DNA of 64,000 bases from Bacillota bacterium (GCA_022769485.1 JALEJU010000012.1:1-64000), one strand, 5' to 3'. Shown: positions 42,906 through 52,467, counted from the stretch's first letter. Translations and numbers: made by a program. The notes: a model not told the origin generated them from the sequence alone.

Positions 42906-43937
42906 CTACTTCCCCGTTCCGTATCCGTTTTTCGCCAGATAAGAATTCAAGTTTGCCTGCGCATCCAGCACACGGCTGTAATAACCGCTTCGCATCTGCC
43001 CTCTGCTCACTGCGCCCGCGCCTTGATTGTATGCGGCCAGCGCTTTTTCCGTAGTGCCGAACGTTGCGGCATTCTGGCTGAGGATTTTCGCTCCCAGCTC
43101 CACATTTTTATGAGGATCCTTCAAATCTGCCGCAGTATAGCCGTATCCTTTTGCCGTGGATACCTTTATCTGCAAAAGGCCGGTAGAACCGCCTCCGCCT
43201 ACTGCATCGGCTCGGAATGTGCTTTCCTTTTCCGCCATAGCCATGAGCAGCGTTGCACTCTGCTTGCTGACGTCGGCTTCATGCTTAAATATAAAAACCA
43301 AATTCAGCGCATACGCTTTCGCCAGATTTCCGTTTTTCTGCAGAATGTACTGCGTCAATCCACGGTTCAGATCCGATTCCTTTCGGTCGAAAAAGGAATA
43401 TGCGCTTACCGACGGAGAGGTGCTCAGATAAACACCGGAATAATCGTCATAATAAGCAGTCCAGCCGAAACAGGAGTTGCCGGTCAATGCGCGAACCGGT
43501 AAATACAAAGTATTTCCCGCTTTCAGCAGAGAATAAGTCGAGAAGGTAACCTTGCTCTTTTCTTTGCCTGCCCGAACCACCGCCGTCACGTTTTTCACCT
43601 CGGAAACAGGCACATTCTGCAGATTGCTTTTCAAAGCGGAAGAATCCGGCTTCGTTTTCGCAGGTTTCGTCTTCACCAGTTCCAGCGTGCGGCTTTCCCA
43701 ATCCATCTTTGCTGTAAATCCCAGAATCTGCGACATTTCCGTGTTCAAAGGAATATACGTCACATTATCGTACAGCACAAACGAATTCGTTAAGTGATAA
43801 TTTTGAAATTGTACTCCGTTTATATAGATGTTTCGGTTCAAGAATTGTGCGTAGCTGCTTTGTCCCGCATAAATCGAAATGCCGGAAACCAGCAGCAGCA
43901 CGAAGGAAAGCCACACAGATATCAGCTTCTTACCCAT
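42906..43937 (-). CDS. Secreted lytic transglycosylase with copper-amine-oxidase-like N domain
   Basis: A 343-residue exported protein. The start at 43937 follows GGAG and opens a signal peptide (about 1-25, cleavage near AGQ); the upstream frame to 44015 lacks support. Residues about 40-185 resemble the copper amine oxidase N-terminal-like domain common in Clostridia surface proteins (YINGVQF, YIPLNTEMSQILGF). Residues about 215-330 are an SLT goose-lysozyme-like domain with catalytic Glu in AEKESTF and STGLLQIK. It would cleave peptidoglycan outside the membrane. It shares an extended -10 promoter sequence with murC. Confidence 0.9.
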   Translation of the reverse strand: MGKKLISVWLSFVLLLVSGISIYAGQSSYAQFLNRNIYINGVQFQNYHLTNSFVLYDNVTYIPLNTEMSQILGFTAKMDWESRTLELVKTKPAKTKPDSSALKSNLQNVPVSEVKNVTAVVRAGKEKSKVTFSTYSLLKAGNTLYLPVRALTGNSCFGWTAYYDDYSGVYLSTSPSVSAYSFFDRKESDLNRGLTQYILQKNGNLAKAYALNLVFIFKHEADVSKQSATLLMAMAEKESTFRADAVGGGGSTGLLQIKVSTAKGYGYTAADLKDPHKNVELGAKILSQNAATFGTTEKALAAYNQGAGAVSRGQMRSGYYSRVLDAQANLNSYLAKNGYGTGK

Positions 43938-44103
43938 ATCTGTTCTCCTTTTCTGTGCCGCTTTTCGAAAAAAGAAAAGCGACGTGCGGAGATATCCCCC
44001 GCATTTTCTTTGCAAAAACTGTTTTGCCGCACCGTTTCTTCCCGCGGAACCGCCTCTCTGCAGCCCCGGTCACGGCAGAACTCCGCACGGCATTTACTTT
44101 TTT

Positions 44104-44112
44104 AGTATATCA
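44104..44112 (-). promoter_or_regulatory. Extended -10 promoter of the transglycosylase gene
   Basis: TGA-TATACT on the minus strand with no good -35. It is embedded in 18 bases identical to the murC promoter. Confidence 0.55.
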
Positions 44113-44135
44113 CATTTTTTCATTTCGTATACCGG

Positions 44136-44171
44136 AAAAAAATTCAGGCAGCGCAGCCGCTGCCTGAATTC
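44136..44171 (-). terminator. Terminator of the CofE-like gene
   Basis: Perfect 13-base arms (AATTCAGGCAGCG and its complement), CAGC-type loop, then seven T residues on the minus strand. Confidence 0.92.
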
Positions 44172-44196
44172 CGTATCATTCGTCTCTTTTCTTCCT

Positions 44197-45387
44197 TTAT
44201 TTTGTATAGTTGTCGAAATATCCCTGAATGTAAATAATCGGAGTCCCCTTATCTCCGCTGCCGGAAGTCAAATCGCACAGAGAGCCGATCAAGTCGGTCA
44301 ATCTTCTGGGAGTCGTTCCCTGCGCTACCATGGAATCGCCCAGATCTGCATCCTTATGGCGAATGTATTCGGAAATCGCTTCTTTCAGCTCATCGCCGGA
44401 TAGATCGGCAAAATCATTGTCCGCCAGATACTTCAACTTAACCTCGTTGGGCGTACCCACCAAACCGTCAGTGTAACCGGGAGAAACCACAGGATCGGCC
44501 AGTTCCCAGATCTTTCCTACGGGATCTTTAAAAGCGCCGTCGCCGTAAACCATAACCTCTACATGTTTCCCGGTTGCTACGAACAATTTGTTCTGAATCG
44601 CTTTTACAAAATCCGTACAGTCGTTGGGGAACAGCTTAATCGTATCCTCTGTAGCCTTATTGGAACCTAAAATACCGTACTGGGTGTTATAGCCGCTTCC
44701 ATTTACGCTGGTCGTAAGAAGGTCGTCCAGGCCAAGAACCACTTCCGCACCCGCATGCTTCAGCAATCGCTTGGTTCTCTGACGGGTATGGATGTCACAG
44801 GTTAAAATCACCTTTGTATAGTTCAGAATCGCTCTGGGATTGTTGGCAAAAATAACTTCCGCTTCCGCACCTTCTTCTTCGATCAGATTTTTATAATAAT
44901 TTACATAGTCAACACCGGTAAACGTATGCTTTGATTTGCCGAACATGGATTCAAACTGTTCCTGGGTCAAAACATCTTTATAGGGATCAACCCCCTTTTC
45001 GTCCAGAAGGTCAAAGCTCAGCAGATGATTGCCCACCTCATCGCTGGGATAGCTGAGCATGAGAACGATCTTCTTCGCCCCCTTTGCAATTCCCCGCAGG
45101 CAGATGGCAAACCGGTTTCTGCTTAAAATCGGAAAGATTACGCCTACGGTTTCTCCGCCCAGTTTATTTTTCACGTCCTCCGCCAGCTGCTGTGTATTCG
45201 CGTAGTTTGACTGAGATCTTGCCACAACGGATTCCGTAACAGCAACAATATCTCTGTCGTTTACCGTAAATTCGCCGGCTGCCGCGGCTTTCAGGACAGT
45301 GTCCACAACGATCTGTTCCAAATTATCTCCCTCACGGATAATCGGCGCGCGAAGTCCTCGGGATACGGTTCCTACTAATCTTTCCAT
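44197..45387 (-). CDS. CofE-like (coenzyme F420-0:L-glutamate ligase family) protein
   Basis: A 396-residue soluble protein of the F420 gamma-glutamyl ligase family. It shows the family opening GLRAPIIREGD, the segment ITESVVARSQ-like (VTESVVARSQSN), and a GDGAFKDPVGKIWELADPVVSPG region where metal and GTP bind in CofE. CofE adds glutamates to F420-0 in archaea and actinobacteria. Most Clostridia do not make F420 and no other cof/fbi gene is in the window, so the true substrate is probably different. It is monocistronic, with a near-perfect promoter and a roughly 125-base leader that holds a hairpin. Confidence 0.85.
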   Translation of the reverse strand: MERLVGTVSRGLRAPIIREGDNLEQIVVDTVLKAAAAGEFTVNDRDIVAVTESVVARSQSNYANTQQLAEDVKNKLGGETVGVIFPILSRNRFAICLRGIAKGAKKIVLMLSYPSDEVGNHLLSFDLLDEKGVDPYKDVLTQEQFESMFGKSKHTFTGVDYVNYYKNLIEEEGAEAEVIFANNPRAILNYTKVILTCDIHTRQRTKRLLKHAGAEVVLGLDDLLTTSVNGSGYNTQYGILGSNKATEDTIKLFPNDCTDFVKAIQNKLFVATGKHVEVMVYGDGAFKDPVGKIWELADPVVSPGYTDGLVGTPNEVKLKYLADNDFADLSGDELKEAISEYIRHKDADLGDSMVAQGTTPRRLTDLIGSLCDLTSGSGDKGTPIIYIQGYFDNYTK

Positions 45388-45409
45388 TCTTTCTATCCTC
45401 TTTCTTTCC

Positions 45410-45449
45410 CCGGACAGTTCAAGCCGAGTTTCTCATGCTCAAAGTCCGG
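45410..45449 (-). promoter_or_regulatory. Hairpin in the CofE-like gene leader
   Basis: CCGGAC and GTCCGG arms, with a smaller GAG/CTC stem inside, ending just before the ribosome-binding site. It might affect translation; no riboswitch class is recognised. Confidence 0.3.
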
Positions 45450-45518
45450 TACTCAATTAACAAATCTGTCTGCTTCCTCCCCCTTCAGAAGAAGCCTTGT
45501 CCACAAAAACACCAATAT

Positions 45519-45547
45519 ATTATATTTAATTGCTTATTTTATGTCAA
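45519..45547 (-). promoter_or_regulatory. Promoter of the CofE-like gene
   Basis: TTGACA, 17-base spacer, TATAAT on the minus strand; both hexamers are full consensus. Confidence 0.88.
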
Positions 45548-45579
45548 TAATTTCACTGAAAATAGCATGAAATCAAAAG

Positions 45580-45609
45580 AAAAAGCGCAGATACAAAATC
45601 TGCGCCTTT
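45580..45609 (-). terminator. Terminator of the PrsA-like gene
   Basis: Minus strand GGCGCAGAT-TTTGT-ATCTGCGC followed by TTTTTCTTTT, 13 bases past the stop. Confidence 0.9.
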
Positions 45610-45622
45610 GTGTTTAAATCCC

Positions 45623-46615
45623 CTACTGGGCTTCGGTTCCGGTTCCGGTTTCTTTTTCATCGGTTTCATCCTCTAAAGTTAAAAGGTATTCCGCCGAATA
45701 TTCCTCCTGCAGCTGACTTCTTTTTTCCGTATACGCATCGTAAAGAAGCTGCTCCTTAATATCCTCCTTTACCGTATCAAACGGCTTTACGGCTCCCGCC
45801 TCAATGCAGTCGGACACATAGATAATGTGGTATCCGAATTCCGATTTTACCGGCTGGCTGATCTCTCCCTTTTTCAGCGCAAAAGCGGCTTCTTTAAATT
45901 CATCCACCCATCCGCAGTTGGATTTGGAATAAGTTCCTAACAAACCACCGTTGGAAGCACTTCCGTCAGAACTGTATTCTTTTGCCAACTCAGCGAAATC
46001 GCCGCCGGCGTTGAGCTTATTTAAAACTTCCTTCGCCGCAGCTTCGTCCTCCACCAGAATATGGCTTACGGTACTCTCTTTTTCCGTGGTAGTATAGGAA
46101 TCCGCCTTGTGTTCCTCATAATAAGCAGCGGCTTTTTCATCGATATCCGCAAATCCGGCTTTCACTTCTTCATAAACCACATTTCCCGCGCAAATGCCGT
46201 GATAATATGCCTTCAGCTGCGCATTTGTCAATTTGCAGTTTTTCGCAATCTTCTTTAAATCTTCGCCGGTTTCCACATTTTTCAAAAAGGTTTGCAGGTT
46301 TTCCTCGTAATTCTCCGTTGCCTTTACATCAATACCCTTGTCCTCGCAATACATTTCCGCGATTTTCATATCCACTAAGTCCTGCAGCATCATCTGCCGG
46401 ACATAGGATTTATAGCTTTCGTCGATGGTGCTGTAATCCATATTGTAATACATCATGCAAGTAATACTCGCATAGGTTTCCAGCTCCTCCGCTGTGAGTT
46501 CCGTGTCGCCCACTTTAGCCACAACTTCATCCTTCCCGCCTTCATCTCCGCAGGCGGCAAAGCCAAACACCATCACCAGAGCCAACAGTACTGCCATCCA
46601 TTTTTTCAACGTCAT
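45623..46615 (-). CDS. PrsA-like foldase lipoprotein (parvulin-type isomerase)
   Basis: A 330-residue extracytoplasmic foldase. The signal peptide has lipobox FAAC with Cys22. A SurA/PrsA-like N-terminal chaperone region spans about 30-180, and a parvulin rotamase domain about 185-280 (VSHILVED, GGDFAELAKEYSSDGSAS, GEISQPVKSEFGYHII). A charged tail is rich in Glu/Thr. It helps exported proteins fold at the membrane-wall interface. It lies 54 bases after mfd and has its own promoter that overlaps the mfd 3' end. Confidence 0.93.
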   Translation of the reverse strand: MTLKKWMAVLLALVMVFGFAACGDEGGKDEVVAKVGDTELTAEELETYASITCMMYYNMDYSTIDESYKSYVRQMMLQDLVDMKIAEMYCEDKGIDVKATENYEENLQTFLKNVETGEDLKKIAKNCKLTNAQLKAYYHGICAGNVVYEEVKAGFADIDEKAAAYYEEHKADSYTTTEKESTVSHILVEDEAAAKEVLNKLNAGGDFAELAKEYSSDGSASNGGLLGTYSKSNCGWVDEFKEAAFALKKGEISQPVKSEFGYHIIYVSDCIEAGAVKPFDTVKEDIKEQLLYDAYTEKRSQLQEEYSAEYLLTLEDETDEKETGTGTEAQ

Positions 46616-46661
46616 TTTTTCTCCTTCCGTACGGCCGTTTCCCGATTCTCCGGGTACGGTC

Positions 46662-46690
46662 AGTATAGCCTATCCCTTCAGCTTTGTCAA
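46662..46690 (-). promoter_or_regulatory. Promoter of the PrsA-like gene
   Basis: TTGACA, 17-base spacer, TATACT on the minus strand; the -35 lies in the last codons of mfd. Confidence 0.78.
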
Positions 46691-49600
46691 AAGTTCCTCC
46701 GCAGCCTTCATCCAATTTTCATTTTTAATTCCGCCCAACTTCACAAAAGGTCTGGCGCCTCCGTGAATCAGCAGATTTTTTCCGTATGCGGCGGCCAATG
46801 CGGACAGCTGTTCCGGATGCAATCCACTTTTCGGATCAAATTCAAACACCAGCTTCCCCTGCTCGGGATAAATCCGTAAAATTCCATGGGTTTCCGCCAA
46901 CGCCCGCACCCGAGCCAGCGCGATTAAATTCATAGCTTCTTTGGGAACATCCCCAAACCGGTCTATCAATTCATCCACAATTTCCTCCTGGTCGGAAGCG
47001 TCCCGAATGGCCGCAATTTTCTTATACATCTGCAGTTTGGTAAGCTCATCTTCAATATAACGTTCCGGAATGTACGCTTCTAAATTGAATTCCAGGGAAA
47101 CCTCCGTCTCCGGCGGCGGCAGATCTCTCTGCGCCTCTCCTGCCAGTTCCCGAACAGCTTCATCCACCAATTTGCAATAAAGCTCATAGCCGATGGTGAG
47201 CATATGGCCGGACTGTTCCGTTCCCAGCAGATTCCCCGCTCCCCGAATTTCCAGATCCCGCATGGCAATGCGGAATCCCGAACCGAATTCCGTAAACTCC
47301 CGGATAGCTCGCAGGCGTTTGGAGGCTTGCTCCGAAAGCACTTTATCCCGCTGATACATTAAATACGCGTATGCTATCCGGTTAGACCGTCCCACCCGTC
47401 CCCGCAGCTGATACAGCTGCGACAAGCCGAAGCGATCTGCGTCTAAAATCACAATTGTATTAACATTGGGTATATCAATTCCCGACTCGATAATCGTAGT
47501 TGCTACCAGTACATCATACTGCCGATCCATAAAAGCCAGCATAATATCTTCCAGCTGTCCTTCGTTCATCTGTCCATGGGCCGCAATAACAGAAGCTTCC
47601 GGAATGAGCCGGCGAATCCGCTCCGCCGTGGACTGAATTCCCCGCACGCGATTATATACTACGAAAACCTGACCGTCCCGATCCAGTTCCCTTTGAATGG
47701 CTTCTTTCAGGATTTCATCCTCCTGTTCCAATACATACGTCTGAACCGGATACCGTTCTTCCGGCGGTTCTTCGATCAGGCTCATGTCCCGGATTCCCAC
47801 CAGAGACATATGCAGAGTCCGGGGAATAGGCGTAGCGGACAGCGTCAAAACATCCACATTTTTCCGCAGCAGCTTCAGCGCTTCTTTATGCTCCACGCCA
47901 AACCGCTGCTCTTCATCGATGACCAGCAGCCCCAAATCTTTGAAATGCACATCCTTGGAAAGCATCCGGTGCGTCCCCACCAGGAGATCCACCGAGCCTT
48001 TCTGCAGCCGGGACAGAGTGGCTGCCTGTTCCGTTTCGTTCCGAAACCGGCACAGTACATCCACGGTAAAAGGAAACCGGGAAAACCGCTCTTTAAAGTT
48101 TAAATAATGCTGATTTGCCAAAATAGTGGTAGGAACCAGTACCGCAGCCTGTTTTCCTTCCGCCAGACATTTAAAAATGGCACGAGCGGCAACCTCGGTC
48201 TTCCCGTAGCCTACGTCTCCGCAGAGCAGGCGATCCATAGCCGCGGGTTTTTCCATATCTTTCTTAATTTCCGCCGTACAGCGAAGCTGATCCCGGGTCT
48301 CTTCATAAGGAAACGAGTCCTCAAATTCCCGCTGCCAAACGGTATCGCTTCCGAACGCGTATCCCTGTTCCATCTGCCTCTGCGCCGACAAGGCCAGAAG
48401 TTCCTTGGCCATGTCCTGAATTGCGGCCTTGGCACGCTCTTTTGTCTTTTTCCATTCTCCGCCGGTAAGCTTATTGATTTTCGGCGAAGCACCTTCTGCG
48501 CCTACATATTTCTGAATAAGATCCATCTGATCTACAGGCACATAGAGCAGGTCTTCGCCGGCATAACGAATTTTAAGATAATCCTTGCGGATTCCCTGCA
48601 CTTCCAGCTGCTCCACTCCTACGAACTTTCCGATTCCGTGATTTTCGTGGACTACATAATCCCCCTTTCGGATATCCGTAAACGCTTTTATGGGTTTGCC
48701 GGACTTCGAGGCCTTCCTTTTCCGCCGTTGTTTGCTGTTCACGAAAATATCGCTGTCGCTGAAAACAATCCATTTTTCATCGGGAAATTCTACGCCGGAA
48801 GAAAGCGAGGCCGTGCCCAACCCCACTTTGCCCTCCAGTCCGATCCCCCGCAGAAAATGAGTCATATTCTGCCGGCGCTCTTCCGTAGCGCATAAAATCT
48901 GAATGGAATACCTGTTTTTTACATAGCGCTTTAATTCACTTTCCAGAAAATCCATTCTCCCGTTAAACACGGGGGGCTGTTTCGAAGACACGGAGAGAGC
49001 CGCGTCCAGCTGTTCCGCCCCGGGAATTCGTTTTGCAAAAGGCTGCAGTACACACACAGGATGCCCCGTATAAATGCGAAAAAAGTCCTCTTTGCACGGC
49101 ATAGAAGCCAAATCTTCCGGCACCGCTTCTCCCCGCTCCAATCTGCGCGTAAAGGCTTCGCCGGTTTCCCGCTCGTGTAAGTTTAAAGTCTCGCCGATTC
49201 GATCCGGGTCTTCCACTACAATCGTACTGCCGGGCAGAAAATAATCCCAGAGATACACAGGAGCTTCGCAGAAATAATGAATATAGTTTTCCAAAAATTG
49301 AAGGTTTGTACGGGTTTCCAGAGATTCCAGAATCCTGCCCTTCTGCACCGCCAGCGCTTCCCTGCGCTCCTTCTCCTGTACCTCGGCGTACGCATCGTAT
49401 TTTTCTTCTATAATCTTTGCTGCCCGGGCGAAGGCATCTGCTTCCCAAATCATTTGAGATGCGGGATAAATTGTAATATGTTCCGTATTTTCTATGGATC
49501 GCTGCGTCAAAGGATCAAAAAAACGAATGGCGTCCACTTCCGTATCAAAAAACTCTACACGGCAGGGATAGTCCGAATCCAAAGGAAAGATATCTAAAAT

Positions 49601-50122
49601 TCCGCCGCGAACGCTGTACTGACCGCGTACTTCCACGGTTCCCGTTCTTTCATAGCCCATTGCCGATAGGCTATTTTTTGCTTGTTCTATGTCCACTTCC
49701 CTGCCTGTGACGAATTCCTGCCGGTATGCGCAAAACGCCTGCCGCGGGATCTGTTTTTTCAGCGCACCGGATACCGGCGCAACTACGATACAGTCCTGCC
49801 CCCCGGAAAGAGCTGCCAGCGCCCGAAGACGCTGCTCCAATCCATCGTGACTTTTCGCGTCGTAATGGGACAAACTCCGCTCTTCCTCCGGAATTACATA
49901 TATCTTTCGATCAACAAAAAAAGCCAGATCCTCCGCTAAGCGTTTTGCTCTGCCGAATCCGGAAACGATAATCAAGGTCTGTCCGCCCCGTTCCTCCGCG
50001 ATGACTCCGGCTACTGCGGAAGACCTGCTCTCCGATATTCCAGCTATGCTTATCACTCCGGAATGCGCCCTCAGCGCTTCCCGAAGCTCCCGGAATGGAG
50101 GCGCATCTTTTTTATTCTTCAT
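46670..50122 (-). CDS. mfd: Transcription-repair coupling factor Mfd
   Basis: A 1150-residue translocase that removes stalled RNA polymerase and recruits UvrA. The N-terminal UvrB-like region spans about 1-340. The CarD-like RNA-polymerase interaction domain (about 475-545) contains GDYVVHENHGIGKFVG. The helicase has Walker A GDVGYGKTEV (near 625), DEEQRFG and the motif VI region QLRGRVGRS. The C-terminal TRCF domain spans about 990-1090. Normal length. Its first codons overlap the pth 3' end by 11 bases, as part of the glmU-prs-pth-mfd order also seen in B. subtilis. Confidence 0.98.
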   Translation of the reverse strand: MKNKKDAPPFRELREALRAHSGVISIAGISESRSSAVAGVIAEERGGQTLIIVSGFGRAKRLAEDLAFFVDRKIYVIPEEERSLSHYDAKSHDGLEQRLRALAALSGGQDCIVVAPVSGALKKQIPRQAFCAYRQEFVTGREVDIEQAKNSLSAMGYERTGTVEVRGQYSVRGGILDIFPLDSDYPCRVEFFDTEVDAIRFFDPLTQRSIENTEHITIYPASQMIWEADAFARAAKIIEEKYDAYAEVQEKERREALAVQKGRILESLETRTNLQFLENYIHYFCEAPVYLWDYFLPGSTIVVEDPDRIGETLNLHERETGEAFTRRLERGEAVPEDLASMPCKEDFFRIYTGHPVCVLQPFAKRIPGAEQLDAALSVSSKQPPVFNGRMDFLESELKRYVKNRYSIQILCATEERRQNMTHFLRGIGLEGKVGLGTASLSSGVEFPDEKWIVFSDSDIFVNSKQRRKRKASKSGKPIKAFTDIRKGDYVVHENHGIGKFVGVEQLEVQGIRKDYLKIRYAGEDLLYVPVDQMDLIQKYVGAEGASPKINKLTGGEWKKTKERAKAAIQDMAKELLALSAQRQMEQGYAFGSDTVWQREFEDSFPYEETRDQLRCTAEIKKDMEKPAAMDRLLCGDVGYGKTEVAARAIFKCLAEGKQAAVLVPTTILANQHYLNFKERFSRFPFTVDVLCRFRNETEQAATLSRLQKGSVDLLVGTHRMLSKDVHFKDLGLLVIDEEQRFGVEHKEALKLLRKNVDVLTLSATPIPRTLHMSLVGIRDMSLIEEPPEERYPVQTYVLEQEDEILKEAIQRELDRDGQVFVVYNRVRGIQSTAERIRRLIPEASVIAAHGQMNEGQLEDIMLAFMDRQYDVLVATTIIESGIDIPNVNTIVILDADRFGLSQLYQLRGRVGRSNRIAYAYLMYQRDKVLSEQASKRLRAIREFTEFGSGFRIAMRDLEIRGAGNLLGTEQSGHMLTIGYELYCKLVDEAVRELAGEAQRDLPPPETEVSLEFNLEAYIPERYIEDELTKLQMYKKIAAIRDASDQEEIVDELIDRFGDVPKEAMNLIALARVRALAETHGILRIYPEQGKLVFEFDPKSGLHPEQLSALAAAYGKNLLIHGGARPFVKLGGIKNENWMKAAEELLTKLKG

Positions 50123-50708
50123 CCGCCTTTTCCTTCTTTTCTTTTTTTGGTCTTACATTATATTCATTCATCGCCCGGTCTATGCCGTCCGCAAGAATTC
50201 GTTCCGCAGCGGAAACAGCAGTGCGGATTCCCTGCTCCGCCAGTTCTTTAGCTTCGCCCGCAAAGCCTCCCAAAACGTAATCCGCCAAATCGCCCTTCCG
50301 CTGACCTGCAATACCGATGCGGATTCGCGGAAACTGATCCTCCTGCAGGTCATAGAGAATAGAACGCATACCATTATGCGTTCCCGCGCTTCCTCCCCGC
50401 CGAATGCGAATTCTTCCCATTTCCACATCGATATCATCGTAGATAACGATGAGATTCTCCGGATTCAACTTATAAAAAGCCATCACTTCCCGAATAGAAT
50501 TCCCCGACAGGTTCATAAATGTCTGAGGCTTTACCAATAAGACTTTCTGGCCGGAGATGATTCCTTCCCCGACCAGAGCTTTAAATTTGATTTTATTTAC
50601 TTTTATATTGTGTTTTTCCGCCAGAAGATCCACAGCCTGAAACCCTACGTTATGTTTGGTGTTCTCGTACTGTTTCCCCGGATTTCCCAATCCTGCAATA
50701 ATGTACAT
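50112..50708 (-). CDS. pth: Peptidyl-tRNA hydrolase
   Basis: A 198-residue enzyme freeing tRNA from stalled peptidyl-tRNA. It has the N-terminal GLGNPGKQYENTKHNVGF motif with catalytic His, NLSG near 68, the DDIDVEMGRIRIRRGGSAGTHNG segment split between conserved Asp and Asn, and a basic Lys-rich tail. It starts two bases after prs and overlaps mfd by 11 bases. Confidence 0.97.
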   Translation of the reverse strand: MYIIAGLGNPGKQYENTKHNVGFQAVDLLAEKHNIKVNKIKFKALVGEGIISGQKVLLVKPQTFMNLSGNSIREVMAFYKLNPENLIVIYDDIDVEMGRIRIRRGGSAGTHNGMRSILYDLQEDQFPRIRIGIAGQRKGDLADYVLGGFAGEAKELAEQGIRTAVSAAERILADGIDRAMNEYNVRPKKEKKEKADEE

Positions 50709-50710
50709 AG

Positions 50711-51661
50711 TTAGTCAAACAATCTGCTGATGGAATCATTGGTAAAGATACGGATCATAGCCTCTGCAAACAGAGGTGCTACGGAAAGCAGCTTAATCTT
50801 ATCGATTTTCTTCTCTTCCGGAATGGGCAGCGTGTTCAGCAGAACCAGTTCCTTAATCGCGGATGCCTCAATCCGCTCGATAGCGGGGCCGGAAAGAACC
50901 GGATGGGTAGCGCAGGCATATACGTCCTTGGCTCCCATTTCTTTTAAGGCGTTTGCCGCATTGGTGATGGTTCCCGCCGTATCGATCATATCATCTACCA
51001 AAATTACATTTTTATCCTTAATGTCGCCGATGATGTTCATAACTTCGCTGACGTTGGCTTTCGGGCGACGCTTGTCTACGATAGCAATGGGCGCTTCCAG
51101 GGGCTGCGCCATATTTCTCGCACGGGTTACACTGCCGTGGTCGGGAGAAACGACTACCAGATCGTCCAGATGCATTTCTCTGAAATGCTTGATCAGAATC
51201 GGCATTCCCAGAAGATGATCCACCGGAATGTTAAAATAACCCTGAATCTGCGCTGCGTGAAGATCCATAGTGACCACCCGGTCTGCACCGGCTGCGGTAA
51301 GCATGTCCGCCACCAGCTTGGCTGTAATGGGGTCTCTTGCCTTTGCTTTTCTGTCCTGACGGGCATAGCCGTAGTAAGGAATTACAGCATTGATTCTTCC
51401 TGCGGAAGCCCGTTTCATAGCATCGATCATGATGAGCATTTCCATAAGATTGTCATTCACAGGATCACAGGTAGACTGGATGATATAGGTGTCGATACCT
51501 CTTACCGTCTCCCATAAACTTACGGAAACCTCGCCGTCGCTGAATTTGGTAACGGTGGATTTTCCCATGGGTTTTCCCATAATAGACGCGATTTCTTCTG
51601 CCAGTTCCGGGTTTGAATTGCCTGTAAAGATCTTAAAATCCGTGTAGATGCCGCTTTTCAT
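50711..51661 (-). CDS. prs: Ribose-phosphate pyrophosphokinase
   Basis: A 316-residue PRPP synthase supplying purine, pyrimidine, histidine and NAD synthesis. It has [18 protein letters not shown] (catalytic flexible loop), the PRPP-binding site [10 protein letters not shown] and the regulatory-site residues SDGE. Full length. It lies 18 bases after the truncated glmU and 2 bases before pth. The PurR gene that usually controls purine synthesis is two genes upstream. Confidence 0.98.
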   Translation of the reverse strand: MKSGIYTDFKIFTGNSNPELAEEIASIMGKPMGKSTVTKFSDGEVSVSLWETVRGIDTYIIQSTCDPVNDNLMEMLIMIDAMKRASAGRINAVIPYYGYARQDRKAKARDPITAKLVADMLTAAGADRVVTMDLHAAQIQGYFNIPVDHLLGMPILIKHFREMHLDDLVVVSPDHGSVTRARNMAQPLEAPIAIVDKRRPKANVSEVMNIIGDIKDKNVILVDDMIDTAGTITNAANALKEMGAKDVYACATHPVLSGPAIERIEASAIKELVLLNTLPIPEEKKIDKIKLLSVAPLFAEAMIRIFTNDSISRLFD

Positions 51662-51679
51662 TGGTGTCCTTCTCCTTCT

Positions 51680-52399
51680 TTATTTTTTCCGTTTGTTCAA
51701 TAAACCTCTTTTGCTTACCCAGCCTTCTATCAGAGTCTCCCTGCTTCTGCCGATGCAGAGGGCATCTGCCGGCACGTTTTTCGTTATGGTGGTTCCCGCA
51801 GCAACATAAGCGCCCCGACCTACCTCCACGGGAGATATCAAATTGCTGTTGCAGCCGATAAAGGCACCGTCCTCCACAACAGAGCGAAATTTCTCCGATC
51901 CGTTGTAATTTACAAAGACCACGCCACAGCCCAGGTTAACATTATTCCCCACATCGGAATCGCCGATATAAGTTAAATGCGACGCCTTTGAGCCGTTGCC
52001 CATGGACGAATTCTTCACTTCGACGAAATCCCCTACCTTGGCGTCTTCACCGATGGTGCAGTTGGGCCGCAGATACGCAAAGGGACCCACATGGGTTCGG
52101 CTTCCTATTTTGCTTTCCAGAATCACGGAGCTCTGGATATCCACGCTGTCCGCAATTTCGCTGTTCACAATACGAGTGCCCTGCCCGATTACACAATTCC
52201 GGCCGATTTTGGTTTCGCCGGACAAAGTAACACAGGGGCCGATTACCGTTCCTTCCCCGATTTCTACACACGCGTCAATATACGCCGTTTTGTAATCTAC
52301 AAAAGAAACGCCCGCCTGTACATGCTTCAGCACGATTTCCAGTCTGGCTTTCTCTTTTTTTTCTTCCATTTCAAATAATTGTTTTAAGGTTTTGTCCAT
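51680..52399 (-). CDS. GlmU C-terminal acetyltransferase domain only
   Basis: A 239-residue left-handed beta-helix protein matching the acetyltransferase half of GlmU (normally about 455 residues). Hexapeptide repeats run from about 45 to 210. The catalytic-type His141 is in the SHLTYIGD motif, with GPFAYLRP and VNYNG beside it. A short helical N-terminus (1-40) replaces the UDP-GlcNAc pyrophosphorylase half. The gene has its own promoter and a ribosome site (AAAGGAG), so it is not a fresh truncation. It stands exactly where glmU stands in B. subtilis, between spoVG and prs. It would acetylate GlcN-1-phosphate; a separate uridyltransferase must exist elsewhere. Confidence 0.88.
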   Translation of the reverse strand: MDKTLKQLFEMEEKKEKARLEIVLKHVQAGVSFVDYKTAYIDACVEIGEGTVIGPCVTLSGETKIGRNCVIGQGTRIVNSEIADSVDIQSSVILESKIGSRTHVGPFAYLRPNCTIGEDAKVGDFVEVKNSSMGNGSKASHLTYIGDSDVGNNVNLGCGVVFVNYNGSEKFRSVVEDGAFIGCNSNLISPVEVGRGAYVAAGTTITKNVPADALCIGRSRETLIEGWVSKRGLLNKRKK

Positions 52400-52425
52400 G
52401 GCATTCGCTCTCCTTTAGCTCAATC

Positions 52426-52454
52426 AGTATAACATCTTTTCAGAATTCGGGCAA
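52426..52454 (-). promoter_or_regulatory. Promoter of the glmU-like-prs-pth-mfd operon
   Basis: TTGCCC, 17-base spacer, TATACT on the minus strand, just after the spoVG terminator. Confidence 0.7.
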
Positions 52455-52467
52455 CAGCGGTTCCATG

